A stretch of DNA of 64,000 nucleotides from Flaveria trinervia (GCA_025506515.1 CM046444.1:76317533-76381532); one strand, 5' to 3'. Positions 46,530-58,588 are shown, counted from the stretch's first letter. Numbers and translations: made by a program. Notes: generated by a model not told the origin, from the sequence alone.

Positions 46530-49487
46530 TATTGAAGTCCTAAGGCACAAGTATGACTTTCATGCTTTTCCCTCTCAAGGAGCTTTGTGAGTGGATCCGC
46601 AATGTTTTTATCGGTGTGAACTTTATGAATACATATTTTTCCCTTTTCAACTTCATCCTTTATGTAGTTGAATTTCCGCTCATTGTGCCTAGCCTTTTGA
46701 AGAGGACAGGGTACCTTGATTTATGCAATCGTACCCTCATGATCACAAAAGGATTTCTAGGGGTCTTGAATGGTAGAGACCACCCTAGGTAGGCAATAAA
46801 TTTCTTTATCCATGCAGCTACCTGAGCTGCTAATGATGCGGCAATGTATTCGGGTTTCGTATTGGACAATGCTACTCCATTCATAATGAAGACATACCCC
46901 GATTGTGATGGAGAATCATCTGGAACGGTTTGGAAACTTGCATCCATGTAACCCTTTACAACGAGTTCCTCTTCGTCAGATCTGTATATTAGAAACATTT
47001 CCTTACTCCTCCGAAGGTATTTTAATATACTTTTAATAGCCATCCAATGGCTATTACCTGGATTCTGCTAATATCTGCTTGTCATGCTTAACGCGCATGA
47101 CTCATCCAATTTAGTGCATATGATCGCATACATGATGGATCCTATAGCTGACGCATATGGGATGTCCTTCATTCGATATTGCTCACCCTTTGAGCTTGGA
47201 TATTGAGATGTACTCAATACTGTCCCTCTTTGAATAGGTACCATACATTTCTCATAGTTTTCCATCTTGAACCCTTTCAAGACTTTATCAATATATACAC
47301 TTTGGTTTAAACCTATCAACTGCCTCAATCTATCCTTATTGATCATTATTCCCAAAATATAGACGGCTTCACCGAGATTTTATGGAAGAACAACTTCCAA
47401 GCCAGGTTTTGACACCTTCCATGGTTGGAATATCATTTCCAAAAGGTAGTATGTCAACAACATACAATACTAAGAATGTTATTACGCTCCCACTTGCCTT
47501 CTTATATACACAAGCCTCGTTAGCATTCTTGATGAAACTAAATTTCTTGATCTCTTCATCAAAACATTGATTCTAACCTCTCGATGCTAGATTCAATCCA
47601 TAGATTGACCTCTTTAACTTTTATACTTTTAGGATGTCGTGGATCGACAAAACCATCTGGCTGAACCATATGGACAGTCTCTTCGAGATGTCCATTAAGA
47701 TAAGCGGTTTTGACATCCATTTGCCAAATCTCATAGTCAAATAATATCCTAATTGACTTTAGCATTGCCACAGGCAAGAAAATTTCATCATAATCAACCC
47801 CTTGATTTTGAGTGAAACCTTTCGCTATAAGTCCTGTTTTGTAAGTATCCAAGTTTCATGTATATACATTTTCTTCTTGAAACCCACTTACATCCAACCG
47901 GTTTGGAGTTAAGTGGGGGTCAACCAATTCCTAAACTTGATTGTCATACATGGGTTGCATCTCAACGTTCATGGCATCCAGCAATTTGTCACAATCCGAA
48001 TTGGACATTGCTTCATGGTATGTGGTTGGCTCATCGGAGTCAACCACATAGCATCCATTCATGAAAATCCACATTTTTCAGGTGTAATGCTAACTCTACC
48101 ATATCTTCCAACGTTTTATGTGTATTGATCAACCTCTTGATCGTTATCAACAACCTCTTATTGATTGCTAGTGTCAACCAAACGTGTATCGGCTTGTGGA
48201 TTTTGATCCTCATCAAATTTCACTATTCTCTACGTTATTCCTTCCATAAGGAATTTAGTTTCCTAGAATTCAGCCTTTCGAGGAATAAATAATCTTGCTC
48301 TGTTGGATCAAAGTAGTATCCTATACAGTGTTAGGATATCCAACAAATATACCCTTAGTGAATAAACTATCTTGGTCAAGGCCATATTAAAAATACGAGC
48401 CTCGGAGAGCATTGCAAAATCCCAAAATGATAGAGGTAGTGAGCTTATAGCCATCATAGATTTGAACCATATCCAATAGGGTTCGATTTCTCCTTTCAGA
48501 CACACCATTATGTTGTGGTGTTCCAAGTGGAGTAACTTGTGAGACGACCCCACAACTTCTTAGATGGTACTAAAAAGCATCACTGAGGTATTCACCTCCT
48601 CTATGTGAACGAAGAACTTTTATAGTTTTATTGTGTTGATTTTCCACCTCATTCTTGAAGATTTTGAACATTTCAAAAACTTCATGTTTGTGTGTCATCA
48701 TGTACACATAACCATAGCGACTATAATCGTTGGTAAAGGTAATGAAGTATCTTTCACCATTTCTAGTCATTGTCTTAAAAGGGCCACATACATCCGAATG
48801 TATCATTCCCAATATATCTTTTGCCCTCTCGTTAGTGCCACTAAAGGGCGACTTGGTCATCTTACCTTGCAAACAAGATTCACGCTTGTCGAATGAAACA
48901 TTTTCATTTGTTTTTCAAAAGACCATTCTTTTGAGGTGTTTGAATCCGATTCTTGTTTATGTGACCAAGAAGACAATGTCAAAGATAAGAATCACTTAAG
49001 CCCATTTTAAGCTTCTTGGTGCTTGTTTGGTATAATGAGCTACTATAGGATGAATCATTATGAACCAATTCATAAATTTCATTAAAAGGCATAGCCTTGA
49101 AATAAGATACATCATCCATACAAACATAAATACCATTGTTAACAAACTTTAATTCATAACCACATTGTCTTAAAAGGGAAAACAAAATTATGTTCCTAGT
49201 CTAACTAGGAGCATACAAAATGTTCTTAAGAACAACTTCCAAACCATTTGAAAGTTTCAAAATATTGTCTCTTTGGGCTTCAACATCAACTTTTGCTCCG
49301 TTGCCCATGTAGAGACTTGTGTCTCCCTTCTTGAAGTGCTTAGTTTTTTGGAACCCCTACAACAATTGCATATGTGAGTTCCACATTCGGTATCCAATAC
49401 CCATGTGTTTGAAGAAATAACATTTAAACCAATGTGAATTATGAAAGTTGTACCTGAGGTTTGCCGAGCATCCCTCTTGTTTCTCAA
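46530..49487 (-). pseudogene. copia B pol (PR-IN-RT-RNase H)
   Basis: On the minus strand: protease within 49487-49257 reads VLDTECGTHIC, so D-T-G is D-T-E. Pre-integrase is 49185-48880. Integrase 48872-48300 has HSDVCGPF, then LRSHRGGEYL where copia A has TDRGGEYL (second catalytic Asp to His); the Glu motif GVSERRNRT remains. RT is 47852-47400; near 47455 the active site reads YVVD instead of YVDD. RNase H is 47043-46530, with MDASFQT kept but a gap before NTKPEYIAAS. Many frameshifts are present. It is non-functional by several independent lesions. Confidence 0.92.
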
Positions 49488-50346
49488 CTCTTTGAGATAG
49501 GTTGGACAATTCCCTTTCCAATGACCTATCTCTCCACACTCGAAGCATGGATCATTCTCCGTTACCTTAGGCTTCTTAAGCTTAGGCTTTGGAGGTTCCG
49601 CTTTAGCCTTTCCTTTCCCCTTTCCTTTGATGTACCCCTTCCCTTTGGCAACATTTGCCTTGGGATCAGGGAATGGCCTTTTCTTATTGCCTCACTCATT
49701 GATCGTGAGAACAGGTAGAACCTTTCTACCCATCCCTGCCTCAGCTATTTTGAGCATTGCGTGAAGCTCACCAATGCTCTTGTCCCACCCGTTCATATTG
49801 TAATTCATTATGAATGTCTCAAACCTTTTAGTTAGGCCATTAATGATCAAATCCGTGGCCAACTCCTTTGAGACGGGACAATGAAGCCACTCGAGGCGAT
49901 CAACGTGGCTTTTCATCTTAAAAACATAAGATGATACTGATTGGGTTTCTTCCATGTGACACGCATGAAGTGCTCGAACCGTTTCAAAGCGCTCTACCCT
50001 AGCTTGTTCAAGGAACATTTCCTTCAACTGGGTAATTATGTCATATGCCCCAAGATGCTCCAAGTCCTTTTGGAGTTCGAGAATCATAGTTCCCAACATG
50101 AGGCAGGAAACCTACATGGAATCCTCAATGTATTGAAGCCAATCCTCATAGGCCTCAACATCCTCAGGGTCGGGTTGGTCAGGAATAGGATCGTCAAGGA
50201 CATAAGCCCTTTTCTCTTGGTTGAGAACAATTCTCAAGTTTCGATACCAGTCCATAAAGTTATTATGGTTAAGACGATCCTTTCTAAGATGGTTCTCAGT
50301 GATAGGGTAGGGACGGTCAGGTGGTAGCATTATTGTTTGCGTCCAT
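49488..50346 (-). pseudogene. copia B gag
   Basis: The ATG at 50346 (MDANNN) is followed by a stop. The open block from 50330 has HNNFMDWYRNLRIVLNQEKR, 50099-49692 is the capsid core (ELATDLIINGLTKRFETF), and a zinc knuckle near 49550-49510 lies before protease. It is about as long as copia A gag and was broken by stops near 50110 and 49690. Confidence 0.88.
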
Positions 50347-51783
50347 TACAACAAAATTACAAAGTTCATTTTAGTATTTGAGAAAAATTTCTTTTTAATT
50401 ATTAATACCCTTTACACGTCTCATAGACAATTAATAATGGAAATCTAGAATCCAACTTTACATTTAAATGATGGTTAGGTGACGTTATCCCATTATTTAA
50501 ATTAACAAGGTAGTCAACATTTGACAATTGCAACCTATTGCAACTTCTAGCTTTATGACAACTTATGTTTAGTCGGCATGTAAAATCCCATCAACACCAT
50601 TGTACGCATGCTTCGGTGACCCTATGCACATGGTTTCCAATTCAACGCGTCCTACTTACACACACATGTGAGATTACATATATAAGTGGTTAGGTAACCT
50701 TTATCCCACAAGTATGTTAAGCCCACCTCAAACACACAAGTTCCCTAAAAGTGGTTAGGTGACCTTTATCCCACAAGTAGTTCTCAAGTCATTCGAGTGT
50801 CGTGTAAAAGGATGGTGTTCAACTTGTTTCCAAAGGAATTTAAGTTTCCATTAATTCTAGTTATGAAAACTCTATGTACCTTGTATTCGCATGCTTTCAA
50901 ATACATGGTACCCTATGGTTCTCTTTTAATAAAACCTTTTTTTTTAATTTTTTAATCCTTTTAATAACCTTTTATTAGTCACTTAATGATTAGGAACCAA
51001 AAAATTCAGCTTGTTATGATAATTTATTTAGATTCTTAAGCATTTCCGTATATCAAACAATCAACATAAAAGGAATAACCAAACAAGCATATATCAAACA
51101 ACCACATGTGCATAACCGTAGCCACTATATTGACAACACTTGTTTGCCATCACAAGTGTTGTCATTTGGTCTCTCCTAAGGGTTGAACACAACACAAAAG
51201 ATGAGATCTCCAAATACCCCCACTTGAAACTTGCATCCAAATGCTTCAAGTCCTTCTCTTGTGTCTTCCTTTAGTGCTTCCATCTTGTGCATCTTCTTTT
51301 ACAAAATTTGTATCCTAATACAAATTTTCTAATAAAATAAAGCACACTTAATCTATCTATTACATTGCCATTGAATGAATAAATAAATTCAATCCAAACA
51401 CAAAACACAAAAGAATAATATTACAACTCATTATGAATGAAATCAACCAAAACAAACATCCATTCAAAACCATATCAACATAAGGTCAAGGCTAGGTTAT
51501 GCACCAATATGAATCATCATATACAACATTCTAGAGCCAAATAAATGCCCATATGACCCTAAATTTTCAGCCAACATAAACCAAGAATTTAGGGTCTTTT
51601 GTGCAAACAAAAACATAATCAACCACTTGATATCTTTCTTTCAAGGTTTAATCAGAAGCATGTTAGATATAACCTTGAAAGGTTGGGGATTTATAATCAC
51701 TATCACAAAACAGCCCCTATAAGGTTGTTAAGGCCCCATAAAACCAATTTTACAAGAACAAATGAATCTAGTCATCCACATAT
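50347..51783 (-). other. copia B untranslated leader with triplicate 24-bp motif
   Basis: No credible ORF is seen in 1.4 kb. The 24-bp motif seen in copia A recurs at 50470 (diverged), 50686 and 50751. Intervals of 216 and 65 bp compare with 230 and 63 bp in copia A. Confidence 0.75.
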
Positions 51784-51799
51784 CCGGCTCTAGATGCCA
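51784..51799 (-). other. primer binding site of copia B
   Basis: On the minus strand TGGCATCTAGAGCCGG follows the LTR end by one base and is homologous to the PBS of copia A. Confidence 0.8.
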
Positions 51800-51800
51800 A

Positions 51801-52722
51801 TGTTGGGTTTGTTGGAACATATCAAAGTAGTCTTACCGTTTCGAACTATGAAAACGCAGCGGATTAATACCTTAATATGTTCATTTGTAATCTGAAATAT
51901 AAGGTTCATTTCATAACAACAACAAACCCAAGAACATAAGGATCATTTATATGTGTTTGAACTAGCTATCAACAACAAAAACAACCAAAGTATGACGTAC
52001 AAACTACCTATTGTAGGTGCTGAAAAACGTGATGAGGGAGGAAGAAAATAAGCTTCTTGAAAGACCAAGCCACCAAGGAGAGATGTCCTCAAGCATCCAT
52101 ACCCACAAGCATCATGCAAACACCTTGTTTCTAGGATTTGAGCACCAAAAACGACCAAGAAGAGGCTGCTGGAACACTTACAGCTGAGAATCACTTCAAG
52201 AAATGGAGAAAACCTTTTGTTTTGGTGGTCCTTGCATGTGGGAGAGAGAGGAGGATGGTGTGTGTGTGTTCTAGGTGTTGTAAGGTTCCAATACCTCAAA
52301 GAAAACAAAAGAGAGAGCCCCATCTAAAGGGGAGGCCAAAAATCCAAAAAAAGTTTGGGTTTTCCCCCCAAAACTCTCTTTTATATTTTTTGTTAAACTA
52401 GTTGTTTAAGATAGTGATATAATTACCCTTTTAACTATATAACACATACACACTTTTATTATTTGTTGTTATTTATCTAAATTAAACAATATTACAAATA
52501 ATATCCATGAACAAAATACCAATATAAGTTGTTCAATCTCATATGCAACTTATTTAGAAAACCCATTTTCTAAATTGGTGAATTCATTTAATTGCATGAT
52601 CATATCTTTAATTAAATATTAATTGGTGTTTGCTAAGCTTGTTATTGGGTATGACAGGACTTGGATCATAATGTACTAACCACATCAATGTTCTATGTGT
52701 CTTGGGCATAAAGAATCCAACA
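51801..52722 (-). repeat. 5' LTR of copia B
   Basis: The LTR is 922 bp. On + it starts TGTTGGGTTTGTTGG and ends GAATCCAACA at 52722, followed by the TSD AACTC. Confidence 0.94.
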
Positions 52723-52727
52723 AACTC

Positions 52728-55700
52728 TTCAAAATGAAGCTTGCAACACTCGATTAATAGAAGTCCAAATCACCGAACCCATCTGTGAGAACCAAATCAT
52801 CCGAGAACTTGAAGTTGATGAAAGAAAACTTCATCAAGAAGCATTTGAGATCATTGTGCAAGATCTAGAACCGAAAGTGAAACCTTCTATAAAACAGCCT
52901 CTAGATTTAAAGCTCAAAGAACTTAACTTCCTGTCATAATCTCATCCGCCTTATCAATTGATGAGAAACAAGTTGCTCAATGTGCTACAGGCACACAAAT
53001 GAACAATTGCATGGAAAATCATGGACATCAAGGGAATCAATCCATCCTTTTGCACTCAAAAATAATGATGGAGGAGAACTTCAAATCCATCATTCAAACT
53101 CAAAGACGTTTAAACCCGAGCATGCAAGAGGTAGTGAAGAAAGAAGTAATCAAATTGCTAGATGCTGGTTTGATTTACCCTATTTGTGATTCACCTTGGG
53201 TCTGTCCCGTCCAAGTTGTTCCAAAGAAAGGAGGAATGACTATTGTAACTAACAAGAAGAATGTGCTTATTCCCACCCGTACGGTTACCGGATGGAGAGT
53301 TTGCATAGACCATCACAAACACAATGATGTCACAAGGAAAGATCACTTCCCTCTTCCTTTCATCGACCAAATGCTTGAGTGATTATGTGGAAAAACGTTC
53401 TATTGTTTCCTGGATGGTTTCTTAGGTTATTTTCAAATCCCTATTGCTCTTAAAGATCAAGAGAATACGACATTCACCTCTCCATATGGGACGTTTGCTT
53501 ATCAGCGAATGCCCTTTGGATTGTGTAATGCTCCTGCTACATTTCAAAGATGCATGGTAGCAATTTTTCATGACATGATTGAACACTCAATGGAAGTTTT
53601 CATGGATGATTTCTCCATCTTTGGAAACTCATTTGAGCAATGTTTTGAAAATCTAGAAAAGATGCTGGTTAGATGTGAAGATTCTAACCTTGTTTTAAAC
53701 TGGGAAAAGTACCACTTCATGGTTACGAAAGGAATAATGTTAGGACACAAAATCTCTCGAGCAGGGCTTGAAGTCGATCAAGCCAAAGTCAACACTATTT
53801 CTAAACTTCTGCATCCCATAACCGTGAAAGATATGAGAAGTTTCCTAGGACATGTAGGATTCTACCGTCGTTTCATCAAAGATTTCTCAAAAGTCACTTG
53901 ACCAATGACTCAACTTCTCAAGAAAGACGCTCAATTCGTATTTTCTGACGAATGCATTAGTGCATTCAAATTTCTTAAAAAGAGGCTGGTCACCGCTCCA
54001 ATCATGGTTTCCCCAGATGGACGCTACCATTCGAACTCATGTGCGACGCAAGCGATTTCGCGGTAGGAGCCGTATTAGGACAAAGGAAAGACAAGCAATT
54101 TAACCCAATTCATTATGGGAGCAAAACCCCAAACGACGCATAAGAAAAATAGACCACCATCGAAAAAGAACTTCTTGCTGTAGTTTTCGCATTTGACAAA
54201 TTCCGCTCGTATCTCATCCTTTTAAAAACAATTGTTTACACCGATCTGCAACCCTTCGTTATTTGTTCAACAAACAAAATGCAAAGCCAAGATTCATTCG
54301 TTGCATCCTTCTGCTTCAAGAATTTGACATCAAAATTCGTGATAAGAAAGGAGCAGAAAATCTAGCGGCTGATCATATCTTGCGTCTCGAGGATTCAAGT
54401 CCTTCTCAAACTGAGGAAGCCATAATAAAAAAACAACTTTACTCACGAATTCCTTATGCACATTCAATCCTCAATCGATGAACATCCTTGGTTTGCAGAT
54501 TTTGCAAATTACTAGCAAGCGGAATCCTTCTAAAAGGAATGACTTATTAGCAAAAAGAAAAAGTTATTTACTGATATCAAACATTACAATTGGGAAGACC
54601 CGTATCTATTCAAAATGGGGGCAGACCAACGCATTCCTTATGCACATTCAATCCTCAATCGATAAACATCCTTACTTAGCAAGTGGAACCCTTCCGAAGA
54701 GAAGCAGAACAAATTCTAAGGCACTGTCATGAAGGACTCACCGGAGGACACCATGGAGCAACCTTAATAGTCAAACAAGTATTTTACTCTGGATTTTACT
54801 GGCCTACGATATTCAAAAATGCTCACAACATGGTACACACCTGTGATGCATGTCAAAGGGCAACCAATATCTTAACACGGGATGAGATGTCTCATAAACT
54901 AGTTCAAGTATGCAAGATATTTGATATATGGGGTATTGATTTCGTGGGGCCATTCCCGGTGTCATTTGGCAATCGTTACATCTTGGTAGCAGTTAATTAC
55001 ATTTCAAAATGGGCTGAAGCTCAAGCCCTGCCTACTAATGATGCCAGAAATGTTTTCAAATTCCTCAAGAAACTATTTTTTCATTTTGGTGCCCCCAAAG
55101 CTGTAATTAGTGTCCGAGGAACTCATTTCTGTAACAATCAGCTCGAACGAGCAATGTCTCGTTATGGAGTTCACCAGCGCTTTACAACTGCTTACCATCC
55201 ACAAGTGAATGGGCAAGTTGAAGTCACTAACCGAGGCATCAATCGAATCCTTGAGAAAACTGTGGGTCAAAACTACAAGGACTAGTCTACCAAGTTAGAT
55301 GATGCATTATGGGCTTTTTGAACAGCCTATAAGACTCCCATCGGCACAACACCATTTAAACTAGTTTATGGGAAGTCATGTCATCTACGTGTGGAACTAG
55401 AGCACAAGGGTTTTTGCGATCTTAAAGCAGCAAACCTAGACCAAGACCTTGCAGGAAAGAATCGCTTCCTACAAATTCACGAAGTGGAGGAATTGATAGA
55501 ACAAGTGTACGAAAACAGTAGCGTTTACAAAGAAAAGACAAGGAAATTCCACGACGCTCGATTAAAGAACACAAAACGATTTCATGTGGGAGAACATGTC
55601 TTACTGTATAACTCTCGTTTATGTTTGTTTCCCGGAAAACTGAAATCATGTTGGTCTGGACCTTATACGATCAAAAACGTGTTTTAGTATGGTGCCATTG

Positions 55701-55820
55701 AAATTTATAACCACGAAGGTTTAAGTTTCAAAGTAAATGGTCATCGTATGAAACCGTATAACGATGGACCAACCAAGATTCCCTTGGAGGAATTACACCT
55801 CCGCCCTGACCGAAACTAAG
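52728..55820 (+). pseudogene. Athila pol: RT, RNase H, integrase
   Basis: The linker (ELEVDERKLHQEAFEIIVQD) runs to about 52920. RT is 53000-53900: LNPSMQEVVKKEVIKLLDAG, VTGWRVCIDHHKHND and the active site as FMDD in VFMDDFSIFGNS. RNase H is 53900-54420 and heavily shifted. Integrase is 54683-55285 with its zinc domain (HCHEGLTGGHHGA, CDACQR) and catalytic core. The first Asp is in GIDFVGPF; the second is Val in VISVRGTHFCN, where Asp is expected; the Glu is in NGQVEVTNRG. The C-terminal part 55391-55687 (FHVGEHVLLYNSRL) ends near 55818 (HLRPDRN, stop). A 41-bp duplicated segment lies at 54449 and 54633. Confidence 0.9.
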
Positions 55821-55857
55821 TGTGGAGAAGGGTCGTGCCGAAGACTCGAAACTTAAA

Positions 55858-56028
55858 CGCGGCACGTCATCAAGCACGCCCCCGTGTCTCTGACAAATTT
55901 CTTTCCACGATCTCCGCTGATGACTCTGGAACATTGCACGTCGAATTTAAGACGAATTCTGACAAGCACGGGGCCGTGCCTAGCCAAGCATGCCCCCGTG
56001 TTCACTTTTCACAACTTGTATATAAATA
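55858..56028 (+). promoter_or_regulatory. internal palindrome-plus-TATA module of Athila element
   Basis: After pol, palindromic words like those in the LTR recur: GCACGGGGCCGTGC at 55966-55979 within a 35-bp module (55966-56000) that matches LTR positions 40286-40320 at 28 of 35 bases, and agcacgcccccgtg at 55873. A TATA box, tatataaata, is at 56019-56028, 55 bp before the ATG at 56084. Sequence before and after the module does not match the LTR, so it is not a stray LTR. It is probably a second promoter. Confidence 0.55.
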
Positions 56029-56083
56029 CCACACTTGTTCCATGCTTTCAACACACTCACTTCTGTTTAAAAACATCTGAAAA

Positions 56084-56329
56084 ATGAAAGAATCAAGTCA
56101 AAAAAGTTCCAACTATAATCCTACGAAGAAATCGCGTTCTCAAACACAAGAGCCAACGACTCAAGAATATTTTTTCAAGCTGCATGAACTAATCAAGCAA
56201 TTGACTGAAATGAACCTCGCTGCATCCCAACGCTTAGCTAACCTTGTCCAAAAAGTTCAACACATGAGTGAGGAACTCATTTCCATTAACCGGCAGCTTG
56301 CGGAATTAAGCAAACGCACTTCTCACTAT
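56084..56329 (+). pseudogene. 3' ORF of Athila-like element (truncated by gypsy 2)
   Basis: The ATG at 56084 gives MKESSQKSSNYNPTKKSRSQ, a polar Ser/Lys/Gln-rich start. Then comes a helical stretch with heptad-like leucines (LHELIKQLTEMNLAASQRLA, ISINRQLAELSKR). It is open to 56329, where the gypsy 2 LTR begins. This is the place of the env-like ORF of Athila elements, but the visible 82 residues show no signal peptide or membrane helix, so the name env is not justified from this part. Confidence 0.6.
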
Positions 56330-56802
56330 TGTAAGACCCCGTTCCCGGGACGCTTACAACTTGTAGTTCATCGCACAAAAAACATACAATTTGCATTTAA
56401 TCATCAAAACATTGAAGCGGAAACATAAAACAAATGGCATTTCATTTCATCGTAAAAACTTTTGCAAAATAATGCATCGTTTGTCGGTTATAAAATTTTA
56501 TTGTTGTATTACATCACAAAAGCTTTAAATAAATGGATGCCATCCAAAAGAGCTGAGTAGCTGCCTCGTGCCATCCTCAGCAACCTTACCTGCCAACTGG
56601 AAAATGCATAAAAGTTAGCATTGCTGAGTGAGTTCTAGTTTTATAGCAAAACATATTTTTTTCATTAAAACCCTTGTGTCAAGTGTATGTGATCATACAT
56701 CATACGTACATACTGATAATATCATTATTATCTTCGTCATTATTTCGTTCATACTTTCATTCATCAATTCATTCAATACTTTCATCATCACCATGAACTT
56801 TA

Positions 56803-57005
56803 CCCTTCATGCTCGTGATACTGTGCCTAAGCCTATAAAAGACCTCCATCGGTGGTGCCCAGCACCAAGTGGTCACAGTACCTAAGGTAAAGTTTAGGTA
56901 TACCATGTCATATGCAATGCCCTTTATGCTAGTGATACTAGACCTAAGCCTTTAAAAGACCTTCATCGGTGGTGCCCAGCACCAGGTGGTCACACTACCT
57001 AAGAC
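56803..57005 (+). repeat. tandem duplication of about 86 bp at 117-bp spacing in gypsy 2 LTR
   Basis: gctcgtgatactgtgcctaa (56811) and gctagtgatactagacctaa (56928) start two copies that both continue through catcggtggtgcccagcacc to ggtcaca. Confidence 0.88.
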
Positions 57006-57489
57006 ATGTGACAATGGTTCATCCATATGGTCAATCATAGAGAAAGATCCCGATGTGCATCCTCCCGGGTAGCGAACCCGCACACCGTTGGGCTAACACC
57101 TTTTAATGGTGTGTCCCGACATACAGTGCTTGCAAGACTTTCTTACATTCATTCATTAATGAATGCATTCATCATCATGTTCCTCTTTCATTATCTTTCA
57201 CTTTACGTTACATAATACTTCGTTCATTCATTCATTCATAACACGTAAAGCCATAGGAAAGATAATCATAGAACATTACAAGGAACATAAACAAATCATT
57301 CATACATCATCATGCACAACATCATACATACATACATCGTGCATAAACATGCAACATCATCATCATCATCCTGTATAAGCACACATCATTACATGCCCAG
57401 CATACCATCTATTACCCCAAAAGTCAACTTTCATAACCCCTAGGAGTCTGCTAGGTCAAAGCCTTCATTACCTCATTTCACAAAAAGTC

Positions 57490-57895
57490 CGAATTTTTCT
57501 AAGTGTTCATTCGCATTTCCTATACTCATCCACATTTCCTACAGTTCGTCCGCATTTACAATAGTTCGTCCGCATTGACTCATTTCTTCCGCACTAACCT
57601 ACCTTGCTCATCCGCATTTTCTTACTTGGTCAAATGCTCATCCACATTTCCTGCACTTAGTAAATGTTCATCCACATTGACTTACTTTACTCATCCGCAT
57701 TTCCATACTTAGTCAAATGCTCACCCGCATTGAGTTACTTGCTCATCCGCATTTCCAGCACTTAGTCAAATGCTCATCCGCATTTACTTACTTGCTCATC
57801 CGCATTTCCAGCACTTAGTCAAATGCTCATCCGCATTTACTTACTTGCTCATCCGCATTTCCAGCACTTAGTCAAATGTTCATCCTCATTTACTT
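57490..57895 (+). repeat. catccgcattt array with 53-bp higher-order unit in gypsy 2 LTR
   Basis: Words ctcatccgcatttcc and cttagtcaaatg alternate. The segment cagcacttagtcaaatg starts at 57756, 57809 and 57862, exactly 53 bp apart. Earlier copies (57490-57750) are looser, so the regular part is the newest expansion. Confidence 0.9.
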
Positions 57896-58588
57896 ACAAA
57901 CACTTAGGCCGATTTACCAACTTATCAAGTGGTTTTAAAACATCAGATTCAATTTCCATGCACCATTCATCATGTTCTAAGCTTAATTCTTACCCTCTAA
58001 GCCTTAGAAACACAATCATACATCATCAAACATGAACATAGTCACACATCACATCATACCATCATCATACACGTATTCAAGCATACGGGTCCGAAACCCA
58101 GTTAAATGAAAACATACATTCATACATTTCCAGCCCCAAAATCAGTTAAAAATCAGTAAAAGAGGGGTCGTAGAACTCACCTTTGCAGCTTTTGAGTATG
58201 GCTTCCACCAAGCTCGTTTGCAAATTTAATTCAACCGCTTAGAAACCCACTAAAAACATGCCCCAAACACATACAAACACACATAAGCATAAACCCGAGG
58301 ATAAGACCAGGCAAGAACACCATAAAAGCATGAATTCATACCTTGAATTCGAACACTTTCTTGTTCTTTCTTCAAAACCGGGAACTTGCTGCTCTTTCTC
58401 TCTCTAAAAACCTGAAAATCAGAGGTGCATGTGACATATGGGCGGCCATACCACCTTTTACACCCACTTTTCAAACATTTTGTCCTTTTGGACACTTTTT
58501 ACCCCTAGACTTGGGTTTTATTTCTTTTTCTTCTCTTCTTTCACTTTATTCATTCTTTTCTTTGACTTTAAAATAACCGGGTGTTACA

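Larger units (their letters stand above)
44830..52722 (-). mobile_element. copia B, complete minus-strand element inside Athila
   Basis: The element is 7,893 bp with LTRs 44830-45746 (3') and 51801-52722 (5'). A perfect 5-bp TSD, AACTC, is at 44825-44829 and 52723-52727. The PBS is at 51799-51784 and the PPT beside 45747. It is the same family as copia A by gag, pol and leader. Despite the clean TSD its protein genes are heavily damaged, with the key residues of protease, integrase and RT all altered. Confidence 0.95.
39906..56329 (+). mobile_element. Athila-like Ty3/gypsy element, split twice, 3' end beyond window
   Basis: The order is 5' LTR (39906-41395), PBS, gag (41590-42244), fold-back insert (42245-43919), gag end and protease (43920-44829), copia B (44830-52722), RT-RNase H-integrase (52728-55820), a palindrome/TATA spacer, a small ORF (56084-56329), then gypsy 2. 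The PBS type, DLGAS protease, RT motif VTGWRVCIDHHK and the presence of a further 3' ORF are Athila features. It is inserted in gypsy 1 right after the protease region. Its 3' LTR must lie beyond gypsy 2. Confidence 0.9.
56330..58588 (-). repeat. 3' LTR of gypsy 2
   Basis: The LTR is 2,259 bp. On + it runs TGTAAGACCCCG...CGGGTGTTACA; on the minus strand it starts TGTAACACCCGG. It contains a 117-bp duplication (56803-57005) and a tandem array (57490-57895). The rest is AT-rich with no credible ORF. Confidence 0.92.

Noticed and set aside
55858..56083. Truncated 3' LTR of the Athila element
   Set aside because: Only the palindrome module matches the LTR; the LTR start (tgatatgatttaaag) and the sequence after the TATA are absent.
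57490..57895. CRISPR-like array (regular repeats with spacers)
   Set aside because: The spacers are themselves repeated, the array sits in a plant LTR, and there are no cas genes.
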